Below are positions 45,707 through 54,789 of a stretch of DNA of 64,000 nucleotides, piece by piece (position 1 is the stretch's first letter; each line of letters starts with the position of its first letter). Source of the stretch: Bacteroidota bacterium (lineage in GTDB: Bacteria > Bacteroidota > Bacteroidia > Sphingobacteriales > Sphingobacteriaceae). A program made the position numbers and the translations under genes. The stretch covers positions 1 to 64,000 of the forward strand of contig JAMFRP010000051.1 of NCBI GenBank assembly GCA_026224775.1, read 5' to 3'. The notes under the pieces are model-generated. The model ran no database searches, had not been told where the DNA came from, and saw nothing but the letters and a program-made list of their open reading frames with translations.

Positions 45707-45732
45707 TTAAAAAAACCTAAATCTTTTCATCA

Positions 45733-46197
45733 TTGAAAACCGTAATCGCAGCTATCCTACTTTTAATAAGTTTTGAGACAAAAGCGCAAGTTAACAGCAG
45801 CGTGAATACCAATGGCAGTTCATCGAATACCATAACAACCGCTGTCCCATTTTTAACAATTACTCCGGATGCCCGGTCAGGCGCTCTAGGAGAAGCAGGT
45901 GTGGCAATTTCACCAGATGTAAATGCCAGTTACTGGAATCCTTCCAAGCTGGCGTCTATTGCAAACACCACTAATGTTTCGTTATCCTATACACCCTGGC
46001 TGCAGAAGATCCTGCCAAATTCATACATCGCTTATGGAAGTTTTGCCAGTAAGCTTGATGATCGGAATACTTTTGGTGCATCGGTCAGATATTTTAATCT
46101 GGGCACTTCGAAAAGCTGGACCGTTCCTGCGGGTACAACGACACCAAGTTATACAGCCGCATGCCCACAATCAACAACTAGAACTACATGTCCTTAA
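45733..46197 (+). pseudogene. PorV-like N-terminal fragment, copy 1
   Basis: 154 residues from a TTG start. Signal peptide, then AVPFLTITPDARSGALGEAG, ISPDVNASYWNPSKLA, LSYTPWLQKILP and FGASVRYFNLG, the opening of PorV (LptO), the outer-membrane shuttle protein of the type IX secretion system, normally near 390 residues. After the LGTS point the sequence turns into an unrelated Thr/Pro/Cys tail and stops, so it is truncated at a junction. It cannot form the barrel. Confidence 0.75.
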
Positions 46198-46209
46198 ATT
46201 AAATATAAA

Positions 46210-46758
46210 ATGAAAAAACTTTGCTTATCTATATTATTATTAGTTTACTCAATCATTGGATCGGCACAATCAAAATCGCCACATGATTCAATCTATTTTA
46301 GTCATAAAAGAGATTCCGCTATAAGAGCATTTAGACAAGATTCTATAAAAATGAAATTTAATGTTCGGTCAAGATCCGACAAATCAAATAACAAAAATTT
46401 AATTTTAGAGATGGAGTTTAAAAACATAAGTGATCATGACATCAGGCTTTTAGATTTATTTAATGATATGAGGATAAATTTCTTTCTAACAATAACTGAT
46501 GACAATGGTAAAGCAACTAGGCCATTTGGGGGGGCTTTTGCTGATTTTGGTCCAAAAACCATATTGCAATATATAAACATTCCTCAAGGCACATCTTTAT
46601 TTAGAACAATCAATATAAATGGCATCTTACTAAAAACGGGGAACCCAGAACTATCCAAAGGCGTTTATCGAATAAAGATGTCTTATATTAATAATTATGG
46701 AAAAGATTGTATTAAGGGTAGGTTCGACGCGAATGAAATAAAAATAATTATAGAATAA
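46210..46758 (+). CDS. Secreted protein of unknown function, paralogue 2
   Basis: 182 residues, signal peptide (ending GSAQ). EMEFKNISDHDIRLLDLFND, MRINFFLTITDDNGKA and GVYRIKMSYIN parallel the matching parts of the gene at 44508-45164. Immediately downstream of a PorV-like fragment. Function unknown; a beta-sandwich is likely. Confidence 0.55.
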   Translation: MKKLCLSILLLVYSIIGSAQSKSPHDSIYFSHKRDSAIRAFRQDSIKMKFNVRSRSDKSNNKNLILEMEFKNISDHDIRLLDLFNDMRINFFLTITDDNGKATRPFGGAFADFGPKTILQYINIPQGTSLFRTININGILLKTGNPELSKGVYRIKMSYINNYGKDCIKGRFDANEIKIIIE

Positions 46759-46884
46759 AATGTAATGATGGATGCTCTTTTTAAACTATACGTTCAATAA
46801 AAAAATCGTTAATACGCAATTGTACCGTCCTTAAGGTCTCAATTGTTAGAAGATAATAGAAAATCAAACCTAAGTTTATTATCA

Positions 46885-47088
46885 TTGAAAAAAGCGATCA
46901 TAGCTGTCTTACTCTTTATGAGTTTGGTAGCTAAAGCACAAGTTAACAGAAGTGTAAATACCAATGGCAGTTTAGAAGTAACACCCAGTCAGCTATTATA
47001 TTTAAGCAATAACCTAAATCTTAATGTCAATGAAAAAATACTTTTTACTAATTATCATTTATTTGGGTGTTTTCCCGGTAATACATAA
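46885..47088 (+). pseudogene. PorV-like N-terminal fragment, copy 2
   Basis: From a TTG start, LKKAIIAVLLFMSLVAKAQV then NRSVNTNGS matches the beginning of copy 1 at DNA and protein level, including the bases before the start. After about 30 residues the likeness is lost. A second, shorter break-point of the same parent gene. Confidence 0.65.
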
Positions 47089-47149
47089 AGGTAAGGTGAG
47101 CTTACTTAATATTAACCATGCGCGTGCTTCTTCATCTTTTAGTGATTAA
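47030..47149 (+). pseudogene. Short signal-peptide-like ORF
   Basis: 39 codons starting MKKYFLLIIIYLGVFPVIHK. It overlaps the end of PorV fragment 2 in another frame and runs into the integrase stub. Looks like another gene beginning that was cut off; could be chance. Confidence 0.3.
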
Positions 47150-47375
47150 GCTTCTGGCGAGTGGTGTCCAATGTATTATTAATGTGCATTGCATCCTTTG
47201 ATGTGCCTTTAGCTTTTTGAGACAGGTTATTCCACGATGCTTCTTTAATGTAAATTCCGGTAGAAAACTGCCTGCGTTTGGTCTCCATTGTGAGACGGCA
47301 GAAGATTGGTGCTGTTCCTTTTAAGTTTGCTTTTGACTTGTAGAAGAAGAAAAGGATGTTCATGTTGTGTACCAT
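47139..47375 (-). pseudogene. Tyrosine recombinase N-terminal (arm-binding) fragment
   Basis: 78 residues: NILFFFYKSKANLKGTAPIFCRLT, RRQFSTGIYIKEASWNN and KGTSKDAMHINNTLDTTRQK match the arm DNA-binding domain that opens Bacteroidota phage-type integrases (whole protein about 400 residues). The core-binding and catalytic domains are missing. It lies 200 bases from the tRNA used as attachment site. Confidence 0.8.
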
Positions 47376-47535
47376 GATTGTCTAATTTAAAAAATGATAA
47401 ATCAGAGAACCAGCATTACAAGTTGATATACAGTTGATTACAAGCCTTTGCCTGTGTACCTCGAAAACTAAACCTGTGTACCTCATTGTGTACCTCGATA
47501 TTTACCCTTTTACCAACTACCACAAACGCAAAAAA

Positions 47536-47575
47536 GCCTCTAATCTTTCGATTAAAGGCTTTTTCATTACTTGGG

Positions 47576-47579
<4 letters not shown>
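47536..47579. repeat. tRNA-proximal attachment site
   Basis: The tRNA terminator hairpin (agcctctaatc / gattaaaggct) plus the last bases of the tRNA gene; duplicates 43208-43251. The other copy keeps the hairpin with paired changes (aacgcc / ggcgtt for aaagcc / ggcttt). Confidence 0.8.
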
Positions 47580-47648
<69 letters not shown>

Positions 47649-47738
47649 CTGTGTTTGTTTTATAACTCTTAACTCATAACTCATAACTGCTAAAAGTGTT
47701 CCAGTTAAACCAAAAATGCAATTTACATCCTGTTTAAA

Positions 47739-47777
47739 TTGGACTGCAAAGATATAATTCGTTTCTTTGCAGTCCAA
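47739..47777. repeat. Perfect inverted repeat before era
   Basis: ttggactgcaaag / ctttgcagtccaa, 13-bp perfect arms 13 bases apart, 23 bases before the era start. Operator, RNA hairpin or small dispersed palindrome; undecided. Confidence 0.55.
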
Positions 47778-47799
47778 ATATTATTTCATTTATTTTTTT

Positions 47800-48675
47800 A
47801 TGGCCCACAGAGCAGGTTTTGTAAGTATAATAGGTAAGCCCAATGCAGGTAAATCAACCTTAATGAACGCGCTTGTGGGCGAAAAGATGTCGATCATCAC
47901 CCCGAAGGCGCAAACTACACGTCACCGTATTTTAGGTATTGTTAACGAAGAGGACTATCAGATCGTATTTTCTGATACCCCCGGCGTTATCAAACCGCAT
48001 TATGCATTGCATGAAAGTATGATGCACCAGGTTGATGGTTCCATAGTTGATGCCGACCTGATTTTATTGGTTACCGACATCTACGAGGAGTATGATGAAG
48101 AGGACGTGTTGAAAAAGTTGGCAGGCACACAAGCCCCGGTAGCTGTATTGATTAACAAGGTAGATCAATCCGACGAGGAAACGGTAAAAGCTAAAGTTGA
48201 ATTTTGGAAAGAAAAGCTAAATCCAAAAGCGATCTTTGCAATATCAGCATTAAAGGATTATAACGTTTTGGCGGTAATGAATTTTGTTATCGAGCATTTA
48301 CCAGAGCATCCGCCATATTATGAGAAGGATGCACTGACCGATCGTAACGACAGGTTTTTTGCTTCGGAGATGATACGTGCGCAAATATTTAAGCAATATA
48401 AAAAAGAGATCCCATATAGCAGCGAGGTAATTATCACCGCGTTTATCGAGGGAGAAAAACTTCACCGTGTAAGTGCCGAGATTATTGTGGAACGGGATTC
48501 GCAAAAAAATATATTGATAGGCAAAGATGGCAGCATGCTTAAAATAGTTGGAACTTACGCCCGCCGTGATATGGAAGATTTTTTCCAAAAGAAAATATTC
48601 CTGGAAATGTTTGTCAAAGTAATCCCCGACTGGCGCAGCAAAAAAAATTACCTGAAAAAATTTGGGTACGAATAG
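47800..48675 (+). CDS. era: GTPase Era
   Basis: Essential GTPase of 30S ribosome assembly. 291 residues from the ATG at 47800 (MAHRAGFVSII); the longer frame from 47767 reads through a palindrome and is rejected. G1 GKPNAGKST, effector region TTRHRILG, G3 DTPGV, G4 NKVD, then a C-terminal KH domain (ERDSQKNILIGKDGSMLKIVG). Followed by der, a usual pairing of assembly GTPases in this phylum. Confidence 0.97.
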   Translation: MAHRAGFVSIIGKPNAGKSTLMNALVGEKMSIITPKAQTTRHRILGIVNEEDYQIVFSDTPGVIKPHYALHESMMHQVDGSIVDADLILLVTDIYEEYDEEDVLKKLAGTQAPVAVLINKVDQSDEETVKAKVEFWKEKLNPKAIFAISALKDYNVLAVMNFVIEHLPEHPPYYEKDALTDRNDRFFASEMIRAQIFKQYKKEIPYSSEVIITAFIEGEKLHRVSAEIIVERDSQKNILIGKDGSMLKIVGTYARRDMEDFFQKKIFLEMFVKVIPDWRSKKNYLKKFGYE

Positions 48676-48826
48676 TAAAGAAGGAACAATAGAAGAATCA
48701 AGAGCCAGGATATTTGGCGAAGATTTATAATAAATTACACAATTAGAATCATAGAAATTAATCAGGAATATCGCAATTTTGCATATCTTGATTCTTCAGT
48801 CTTGATTCTTGACTCTATAATAAAAC
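48676..48826. repeat. Fold-back spacer between era and der
   Basis: Left words gaagaatcaagagccagga; right words cttgattcttcagtcttgattcttgactc, complementary and internally repeated. Confidence 0.6.
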
Positions 48827-50128
48827 ATGAGCAATATAGTAGCCATAGTGGGCAGGCCCAACGTAGGCAAATCAACATTATATAACCGTTTAACTGAGAG
48901 CCGTAAGGCTATTGTTGATGACGTGAGCGGCGTAACCCGCGACAGGCACTACGGTGTATCTGAATGGACGCATCATAGCTTTACCGTTATTGATACAGGC
49001 GGTTACGTAGCAAATTCCGAAGATGTATTTGAGGCCGCCATCCGCGAGCAGGTAGTTATCGCTATTGAAGAAGCAACCGTTATTTTGTTTGTGGTTGATG
49101 TAACCACAGGTATTACCGATCTGGACGATGAAATTGCCGCATTACTGCGAAAGGGCAAAAAACCGGTATTTGTTGTGGTTAACAAAATGGATAATACGTC
49201 GTTATTATCCGATTCCATGGTATTTTACAGCTTAGGTTTGGGTGAGTTATACAATATCTCATCCATGACAGGTTCTGGCACAGGTGAATTGCTGGACGAT
49301 GTTGTTAAACATTTTGATGACGAGCCAACTGAAGTAAACACTTTACCGAAATACGCGATTGTTGGTCGCCCAAATGTGGGTAAATCATCAATCATCAATT
49401 CATTAATTGGTAAGGATCGTAATATTGTTACCCCGATAGCTGGCACAACCCGCGATTCGATCCATATCCATTATAACCAATACGGTCATGACTTTATGCT
49501 GATTGATACCGCCGGGATGCGTAAAAAAACCAAGGTAAAGGAGAATATCGAATTTTACTCGGTTATGCGTACCATTAAGGCGATTGAAGAGGCGGACGTG
49601 ATCATCCTCATGATTGATGCTGTTGAAGGTATCGAGTCGCAGGACATCAATATATTCCACCTTGCTGAGAAGAATAAAAAAGGTGTTGTTATTGTAGTAA
49701 ACAAATGGGATTTGATCGAGAAGAACAACAAAACCATTAAAGTTTTCGAAGAGATGATCCGCGAGAAGATCGCGCCGTTTACTGATGTACCTATTGTATT
49801 TACTTCGGTTACCGAAAAACAACGTGTGTTAAAGGTTATTGAGGTAGCTAACGAAGTTTATGCAAACCGTGCGAAACGTATCCCTACATCAAAATTAAAC
49901 GAAGTATTACTACCGATTATCGATGCTATGCCGCCACCGTCAATCAAAGGCAAATACGTTAAAATTAAATACATCACCCAAATTGCAGGCTCATCGCCAA
50001 TGTTCGCGTTCTTTTGCAACCTGCCGCAGTATGTTAAAGAACCATACTACCGCTTTGTGGAGAATAAATTAAGAGAGCATTTCGATTTCACAGGAGCACC
50101 TGTGCAGATTTGGTTCAGGCAAAAATAG
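48827..50128 (+). CDS. der: GTPase Der (EngA)
   Basis: 50S ribosome assembly GTPase with two tandem G domains. 433 residues. First domain: GRPNVGKSTLYN, DTGGY, NKMD. Second: GRPNVGKSSIIN, DTAGM, NKWD. C-terminal KH-like domain ends FDFTGAPVQIWFRQK, as in the family. Confidence 0.98.
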   Translation: MSNIVAIVGRPNVGKSTLYNRLTESRKAIVDDVSGVTRDRHYGVSEWTHHSFTVIDTGGYVANSEDVFEAAIREQVVIAIEEATVILFVVDVTTGITDLDDEIAALLRKGKKPVFVVVNKMDNTSLLSDSMVFYSLGLGELYNISSMTGSGTGELLDDVVKHFDDEPTEVNTLPKYAIVGRPNVGKSSIINSLIGKDRNIVTPIAGTTRDSIHIHYNQYGHDFMLIDTAGMRKKTKVKENIEFYSVMRTIKAIEEADVIILMIDAVEGIESQDINIFHLAEKNKKGVVIVVNKWDLIEKNNKTIKVFEEMIREKIAPFTDVPIVFTSVTEKQRVLKVIEVANEVYANRAKRIPTSKLNEVLLPIIDAMPPPSIKGKYVKIKYITQIAGSSPMFAFFCNLPQYVKEPYYRFVENKLREHFDFTGAPVQIWFRQK

Positions 50129-50213
50129 TTTGATGCGTGGATGTGCAAATGGATTAATTAAATAGCGGTTTATCTGCACATTCGCACATCTGCATATTTG
50201 CACATTAATAAAA
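50129..50213. repeat. Fold-back spacer between der and S41 protease
   Basis: Left words gatgcgtggatgtgcaaatgg; right words tgcacattcgcacatctgcat and tttgcacatt. In a convergent spacer, so it might also stop transcription, but there is no clean T run. Confidence 0.5.
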
Positions 50214-51809
50214 TTACTTAATCGTGTTCACTGCGGTTTTAAACCCGACATCTTCGTTATTCACGGTTTCAAAATAAGCCTCATCGCCCCATTTAAAACG
50301 CGCGGCGTAGGCTTTCAGTAGTAGTTTTATGGTTGATTTGGATACGATAATATCTCCCGGATCCATCTCCTTTATCGTACTTGATGCATAGATGATAAAA
50401 TCATCAAACGTGTTTCCGTTTACTGTAAAGTGATTCACAAAGTCTTCTACTGAGCTATATTTACTCAATATTGGTTGCATCTTATCCAGCACGTAGGCCG
50501 AAAAAAGTTGGTTATCTTCTAATTCCTGTACCAATTGCGTATCCTCGGAACTATCCGCAGGTATAAAAATATCGGGCATAATACCGCCGTGGCTGTAAAC
50601 CTGTTTCCCACTCAGGGTATGGTAAGGCGATTGCTGTTTGAAAAGGCTATCATTCATATTGCTCCGGGCCGAAAATAGTTCACCTTTTTTCATCCGGTTT
50701 GATAATTCCTGGTGGTAATTATCAATGCCACCAGCATATGATTTTTGTATCGATCTGCCCGATGGCGTATAATACCTTGCCACCGTCAAATTAACTGCCG
50801 AACCATCATCAAACGGAAATTGCTGTTGCACCAAGCCCTTGCCAAACGAGCGACGGCCAATGATCACGGCACGATCCAGATCCTGTAAGGCACCTGCCAA
50901 TATTTCACTTGCCGAAGCAGAATACTCATCTATCAAAACCGCCATTTTACCTTGCTGAAACACACCCGAATCAGTAGCAAAGTAATCCGTACGTTGTTCG
51001 TGCGACCCTTTGGTGTAAACGATCAGCTGGCCTTTGGTCAAAAACTCATTGGCCATAGCGGTAGCGGTATTTAAATATCCCCCGCCATTACCCCTGATGT
51101 CCAGTATCAGTTTTTTCATTCCCTTTTGCTTAAGGTCAACAAGGGCATGTCTGAAATCATTATCAGTAGTGGAGGCGAACTTGCTTATTTTAACATAGCC
51201 TATAATTGGCGTTGCCATATAGTAAGCATCAATGCTGCTCAGATCAACATAGCCACGCTTTACGGTGAAGGCTTTAGTATGTTGGTCAACAGGGGTTATT
51301 ACGTTAAAGGCTAATTGTTTATTAGTTTCGTCGGTAAACATGTTGTCAACCTTGTCAGTAGTGAGATTAGTGCCCGAGAATTTTTTATTATTGATGTCGA
51401 TAATTGCATCGCCACTAACTAAACCTGCTTTTTGAGCTGGTCCGTTTGGATAAACCTGGGTGATGAACAGGGTATCGCGCAAAAGCTGGTATTCAATGCC
51501 GAAGCCGTTAAAGCCACCTTCCAGTTTTTCATTAATTGCTTGTGCTTGTTTTGGGGGAAGGTAGACGGAGTGCGGATCCAGGTTTTGCAGTAGATTATTG
51601 GCTGCTACACCTTCAACACTATCTACATTTATGGAGTCGACGTAATTTTGGCGCACCAGCTGTAGTACCTTAGCCAGTTTATCGTTTCTTACGGTAGGTT
51701 CGTCAAGGTATCTTGATGAAAAATCGTTATCGCCAATAAGAAGACCAATAGCTACACCTATTAAAATTAAAATAACAGATCTGAAGATGATGCCCGCGCC
51801 CTTTTTCAT
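50214..51809 (-). CDS. S41 (C-terminal processing) protease
   Basis: 531 residues. N-terminal membrane helix (FRSVILILIGVAIGLLIG), a PDZ domain (FGIEYQLLRDTLFITQVYPN, GLVSGDAIIDINN), then the S41 core: LILDIRGNGGGYLNTA, catalytic Ser in DEYSASASEILAGAL and the Lys in GRRSFGKGLVQQ. CtpA/Prc-like periplasmic protease. The C-terminal 150 residues are a family-typical helical extension. Targets unknown. Confidence 0.94.
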   Translation of the reverse strand: MKKGAGIIFRSVILILIGVAIGLLIGDNDFSSRYLDEPTVRNDKLAKVLQLVRQNYVDSINVDSVEGVAANNLLQNLDPHSVYLPPKQAQAINEKLEGGFNGFGIEYQLLRDTLFITQVYPNGPAQKAGLVSGDAIIDINNKKFSGTNLTTDKVDNMFTDETNKQLAFNVITPVDQHTKAFTVKRGYVDLSSIDAYYMATPIIGYVKISKFASTTDNDFRHALVDLKQKGMKKLILDIRGNGGGYLNTATAMANEFLTKGQLIVYTKGSHEQRTDYFATDSGVFQQGKMAVLIDEYSASASEILAGALQDLDRAVIIGRRSFGKGLVQQQFPFDDGSAVNLTVARYYTPSGRSIQKSYAGGIDNYHQELSNRMKKGELFSARSNMNDSLFKQQSPYHTLSGKQVYSHGGIMPDIFIPADSSEDTQLVQELEDNQLFSAYVLDKMQPILSKYSSVEDFVNHFTVNGNTFDDFIIYASSTIKEMDPGDIIVSKSTIKLLLKAYAARFKWGDEAYFETVNNEDVGFKTAVNTIK

Positions 51810-51902
51810 ACTAAATTGTCACACACAAAGTTAGCCAATTGCCGCGATCAGAAAAACTATAAAATTAACTTTTGCTAAATTTTAAGAAGTTGTTTAAAAA
51901 TG

Positions 51903-51987
51903 ATTGTCTGAACTCGAATTTTGAGAATTTGTTGAATTTATAGAATTCAGGTAATTCTTTAATTCAATAAATTCAGATTCTGACAAT
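51903..51987. repeat. Fold-back spacer between S41 protease and murQ
   Basis: Left attgtctgaactcgaatttt..., right ttcagattctgacaat, with repeated gaatt words. Lies in a divergent spacer, so it covers both promoters. Confidence 0.6.
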
Positions 51988-52056
51988 GACTATTTGTTTT
52001 TATAAAATTATAATCCTGTTTCATTTTTAACCAATTTTGTAAAAACACCGCCCGAA

Positions 52057-52881
52057 ATGGAATCTACCACCGAGAAAAGCTCGCTGTATAACAATTTGGA
52101 GAGTATGTCTGTTGCAGAAATCCTCCAAAATATAAACAACCAGGACCAAACCGTGCCGCTTGCAGTAGCCAAAGCTTTGCCGCAAATTGAGCGGCTGGTA
52201 AGCATTACTGCCGAGCGTATGAAAGCGGGCGGGCGCTTATTTTATATCGGCGCGGGTACCAGTGGCCGATTAGGTGTGGTTGATGCATCGGAATGCCCAC
52301 CAACCTTTGGGGTGCCTTTTGATATGGTGGTTGGGATTATTGCCGGTGGGGATATAGCCATCCGAAAGGCGGTTGAATTTGCCGAGGATGATGCTCAGCA
52401 AGCGTGGCAGGACTTGCTGGGGTATGACATTAACGATAAAGATGTTTTGGTAGGAATCGCGGCATCGGGCACAACGCCATATGTCATCGGTGGCCTAAAA
52501 ATGGCTAACCAAAACAATATTGTAACGGGTTGCATCGTATGTAATAGTGGCAGCCCTGTTGCTGCCGAGGCGCAATATCCAGTTGAGGTAGTAACCGGAC
52601 CTGAATTTTTAACGGGATCAACCCGTATGAAGGCCGGTACAGCACAAAAGCTGGTATTGAATATGCTGAGTACGGCGGTGATGATACAGCTGGGCAGGGT
52701 AAAAGGCAATAAAATGGTGGATATGCAGCTCACCAACAATAAACTGGTAGACCGCGGCACCCGAATGATTATGAGTGAGACAGGGCTTGATGAAGCAACA
52801 GCCGCCGATTTGTTAAAACAATACGGTAGCGTTAGGAAAGCTGTGGACTTTTATAAGTTAAGTCTAAATTCAACTAAGTGA
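52057..52881 (+). CDS. murQ: N-acetylmuramic acid 6-phosphate etherase
   Basis: Splits lactate from MurNAc-6-phosphate in cell-wall recycling. 274 residues, a little short of the usual 300, with loss at both ends. SIS-domain motifs: FYIGAGTSGRLGVVDASECPPTF, ASGTTPYVIGGL, GPEFLTGSTRMKAGTAQK and MVDMQLTNNKLVDRG. No kinase or transporter gene for MurNAc is adjacent. Confidence 0.95.
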   Translation: MESTTEKSSLYNNLESMSVAEILQNINNQDQTVPLAVAKALPQIERLVSITAERMKAGGRLFYIGAGTSGRLGVVDASECPPTFGVPFDMVVGIIAGGDIAIRKAVEFAEDDAQQAWQDLLGYDINDKDVLVGIAASGTTPYVIGGLKMANQNNIVTGCIVCNSGSPVAAEAQYPVEVVTGPEFLTGSTRMKAGTAQKLVLNMLSTAVMIQLGRVKGNKMVDMQLTNNKLVDRGTRMIMSETGLDEATAADLLKQYGSVRKAVDFYKLSLNSTK

Positions 52882-52917
52882 TTTTGATTTTTTACTTTAG
52901 AATTTTGAATTAGAATA

Positions 52918-53484
52918 ATGCACGAAATAGAACCATATTACCGTTGGAGAGATGACTATGTAGCATCGGAGGACAAGTTTTCGCCTTTTTATGCTACGCA
53001 GTATAGTGAGTTTGAGTTTGATAAGCAGGTATACAACTATTTGCTGCACCCGCAATGGGATTCGTTCGGCTCAAATACTTTATATTTAAAAGTATTGTTT
53101 GTTGATTATGATCGCGGCTATACTATCATCGAGTTTATTGGTGAATGGAACGATGCCATCAACAATGATATTATGCTGATGAAGCGAGAACTGATAGACC
53201 TGATGATTGACCAGGGCATTAACTGTTTTATATTGATTGGAGAGAATGTATTGAACTTCCATTCATCCGATGATTGTTATTATGAGGAGTGGTTTCAGGA
53301 GGTTGAGGATGGCTGGATAGCGGGTATTAATTTCCGCGAGCACGTGATCGAAGAGTTTAAACGTAACAACATCGATTATTATATAAACTTTGGGGGTGCG
53401 CTTGATGAATTGAACTGGCGTGGGTTAAAACCACTGCAAGTATTCAAGCTAATTGAAGAACAACTGACAAAAAGGCTTAATTAA
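52918..53484 (+). CDS. Conserved hypothetical protein
   Basis: 188 residues, acidic and aromatic-rich (YYRWRDDYVASEDKFSPFY, CYYEEWFQEVEDGW). No signal peptide or membrane helix. The middle looks like an alternating alpha/beta domain (ELIDLMIDQGINCFILIGE). It resembles a hypothetical protein I associate with Bacteroidota genomes; no function known. 115 bases before the Bax-inhibitor-1 gene. Confidence 0.75.
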   Translation: MHEIEPYYRWRDDYVASEDKFSPFYATQYSEFEFDKQVYNYLLHPQWDSFGSNTLYLKVLFVDYDRGYTIIEFIGEWNDAINNDIMLMKRELIDLMIDQGINCFILIGENVLNFHSSDDCYYEEWFQEVEDGWIAGINFREHVIEEFKRNNIDYYINFGGALDELNWRGLKPLQVFKLIEEQLTKRLN

Positions 53485-53598
53485 TACTACGGTATAACAT
53501 TTGAGATTAAACTATATCAGGATATTGGTATCTAACTATTCAAAATATCATATCTAATATTTATAATTGTATAACCCAAAAAGAAAATAAATTTAAAA

Positions 53599-54333
53599 AT
53601 GGAAAGTAATAATCCTAACTACACGTATAATAGTGTGGTACAATTAGACGACAGCGAAACCGCATCGCGCAAATACTTAGCAAAAGTTTTTGCCTGGATG
53701 TTTGTGGCATTAGGTGTTTCAGCTTTTACTGCGTTTGAGTTTTTCCTTACGCCAAGTTTATTAAGTTTGATTATTGATCCGGTTGCTGGTGGTTTTACAG
53801 GTTTAGGTTATGTGGCCATATTTGCACCATTAGCATTTTCACTGGTGATGAATTTTGGCTTTAACCGCTTGTCGTATGTGGCAATGGTAGTTTTATATCT
53901 TGCGTATTCGGTTACTATAGGTATAACGCTTAGTATCTTCGGCTTGATCTATACCTCAGGTTCCATATTCAGTGTGTTCTTAAGCGCCTCACTTGTATTT
54001 GGTATAATGGCTATCGCAGGTTACAGGACATCAATGGACCTTAGTAAATTTGGTTCTATCTTATTCATGGTATTTATAGGTGTATTTGTAGCCAGTTTGG
54101 TTAACTTCCTTTTCAGAAGCGCTCAATTGGATTACATCATTAGCTTCCTATTTATAGCTATTATGGTTGGTTTAACCGCTTATTACATGCAGATGCTGAA
54201 ACGCATTGGCGCAGGTATTGAGTATGGCAATGAGCAATCGAAAAAATTAGTAATCATTGGTGCTTTTGTATTGTATACTACATTCATAAATCTGTTTATG
54301 TCGATGATGCGTATTTTCGGAAGAAGACGTTAA
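53599..54333 (+). CDS. Bax inhibitor-1/YccA family membrane protein
   Basis: 244 residues, seven transmembrane helices. KYLAKVFAWMFVALGVSAFTA and the C-terminal YTTFINLFMSMMRIFGRRR with its acidic/basic pattern match the BI-1 family, some of whose members are pH-sensitive calcium leak channels. Role in bacteria is uncertain; a link to membrane protein quality control is known for the E. coli relative YccA. Confidence 0.93.
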   Translation: MESNNPNYTYNSVVQLDDSETASRKYLAKVFAWMFVALGVSAFTAFEFFLTPSLLSLIIDPVAGGFTGLGYVAIFAPLAFSLVMNFGFNRLSYVAMVVLYLAYSVTIGITLSIFGLIYTSGSIFSVFLSASLVFGIMAIAGYRTSMDLSKFGSILFMVFIGVFVASLVNFLFRSAQLDYIISFLFIAIMVGLTAYYMQMLKRIGAGIEYGNEQSKKLVIIGAFVLYTTFINLFMSMMRIFGRRR

Positions 54334-54353
54334 TCATAAAAAAACATTTATTG

Positions 54354-54384
54354 AAAGCCGTCTTCAAAAGAGACGGCTTTTTTT
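54354..54384 (+). terminator. Intrinsic terminator after the BI-1 gene
   Basis: Perfect stem aaagccgtct / agacggcttt with a seven-base loop and seven T in a row. Confidence 0.9.
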
Positions 54385-54416
54385 GTTGTCATTTTGACCG
54401 GGGAGAAATAGTAAAC

Positions 54417-54449
54417 AGACTTACGAAGTTTTAAAAACTTCGTAAGTCT
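54417..54449. repeat. Short palindromic repeat, family C
   Basis: agacttacgaagttt / aaacttcgtaagtct, perfect arms; second copy of the element at 8968-9000. Confidence 0.75.
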
Positions 54450-54526
54450 TACAGTTCACTTCGAAATGACAATTAGGGTATATATGTCCTATTGCATTTT
54501 ACAACTTAATTACGCACATTTGCAGT

Positions 54527-54636
54527 GCTTATAGAGAAAGACGGAGGGATTAGACCCTGCGATGTCTTAGCAACCTGTGCTTCACAAGGTGCTACATTCT
54601 ACTTAACTCAAATACAAAGGGTTAGGAAAGATAAGC
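54527..54636 (+). promoter_or_regulatory. SAM-I riboswitch (S-box) upstream of metH
   Basis: Conserved S-box pieces in order: agaaagacggagggat, gaccctgcgatg, ttagcaacctg, aaggtgctac. P1 closes as gcttat (54527-54532) with ataagc (54631-54636). Binds S-adenosylmethionine and lowers expression of methionine genes. cacatttg (54515-54522), with TTG 20 bases upstream, would start transcription at the P1 5' strand. A clear terminator between riboswitch and metH is not seen, so control may be at translation. Confidence 0.92.
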
Positions 54637-54679
54637 GAAAGTCAATATATCGCCCGACTTTTCGACATAAGCTTTTTTT

Positions 54680-54784
54680 AGTATCAAGTAATTAGTATCA
54701 GGTAGCTAGATTTTTCTTTGCATTTGGACTGATATTTTGAGATCACATTTAGGTCTTGATACTTGATACTAGCTACTTAGTACT
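54680..54784. repeat. Fold-back spacer between SAM riboswitch and metH
   Basis: Left agtatcaagtaattagtatc and aggtagcta; right cttgatacttgatactagct and acttagtact. Ends five bases before the metH ATG, so it is part of the leader RNA and could hide the start region. Confidence 0.65.
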
Positions 54785-54789
54785 CAAAA

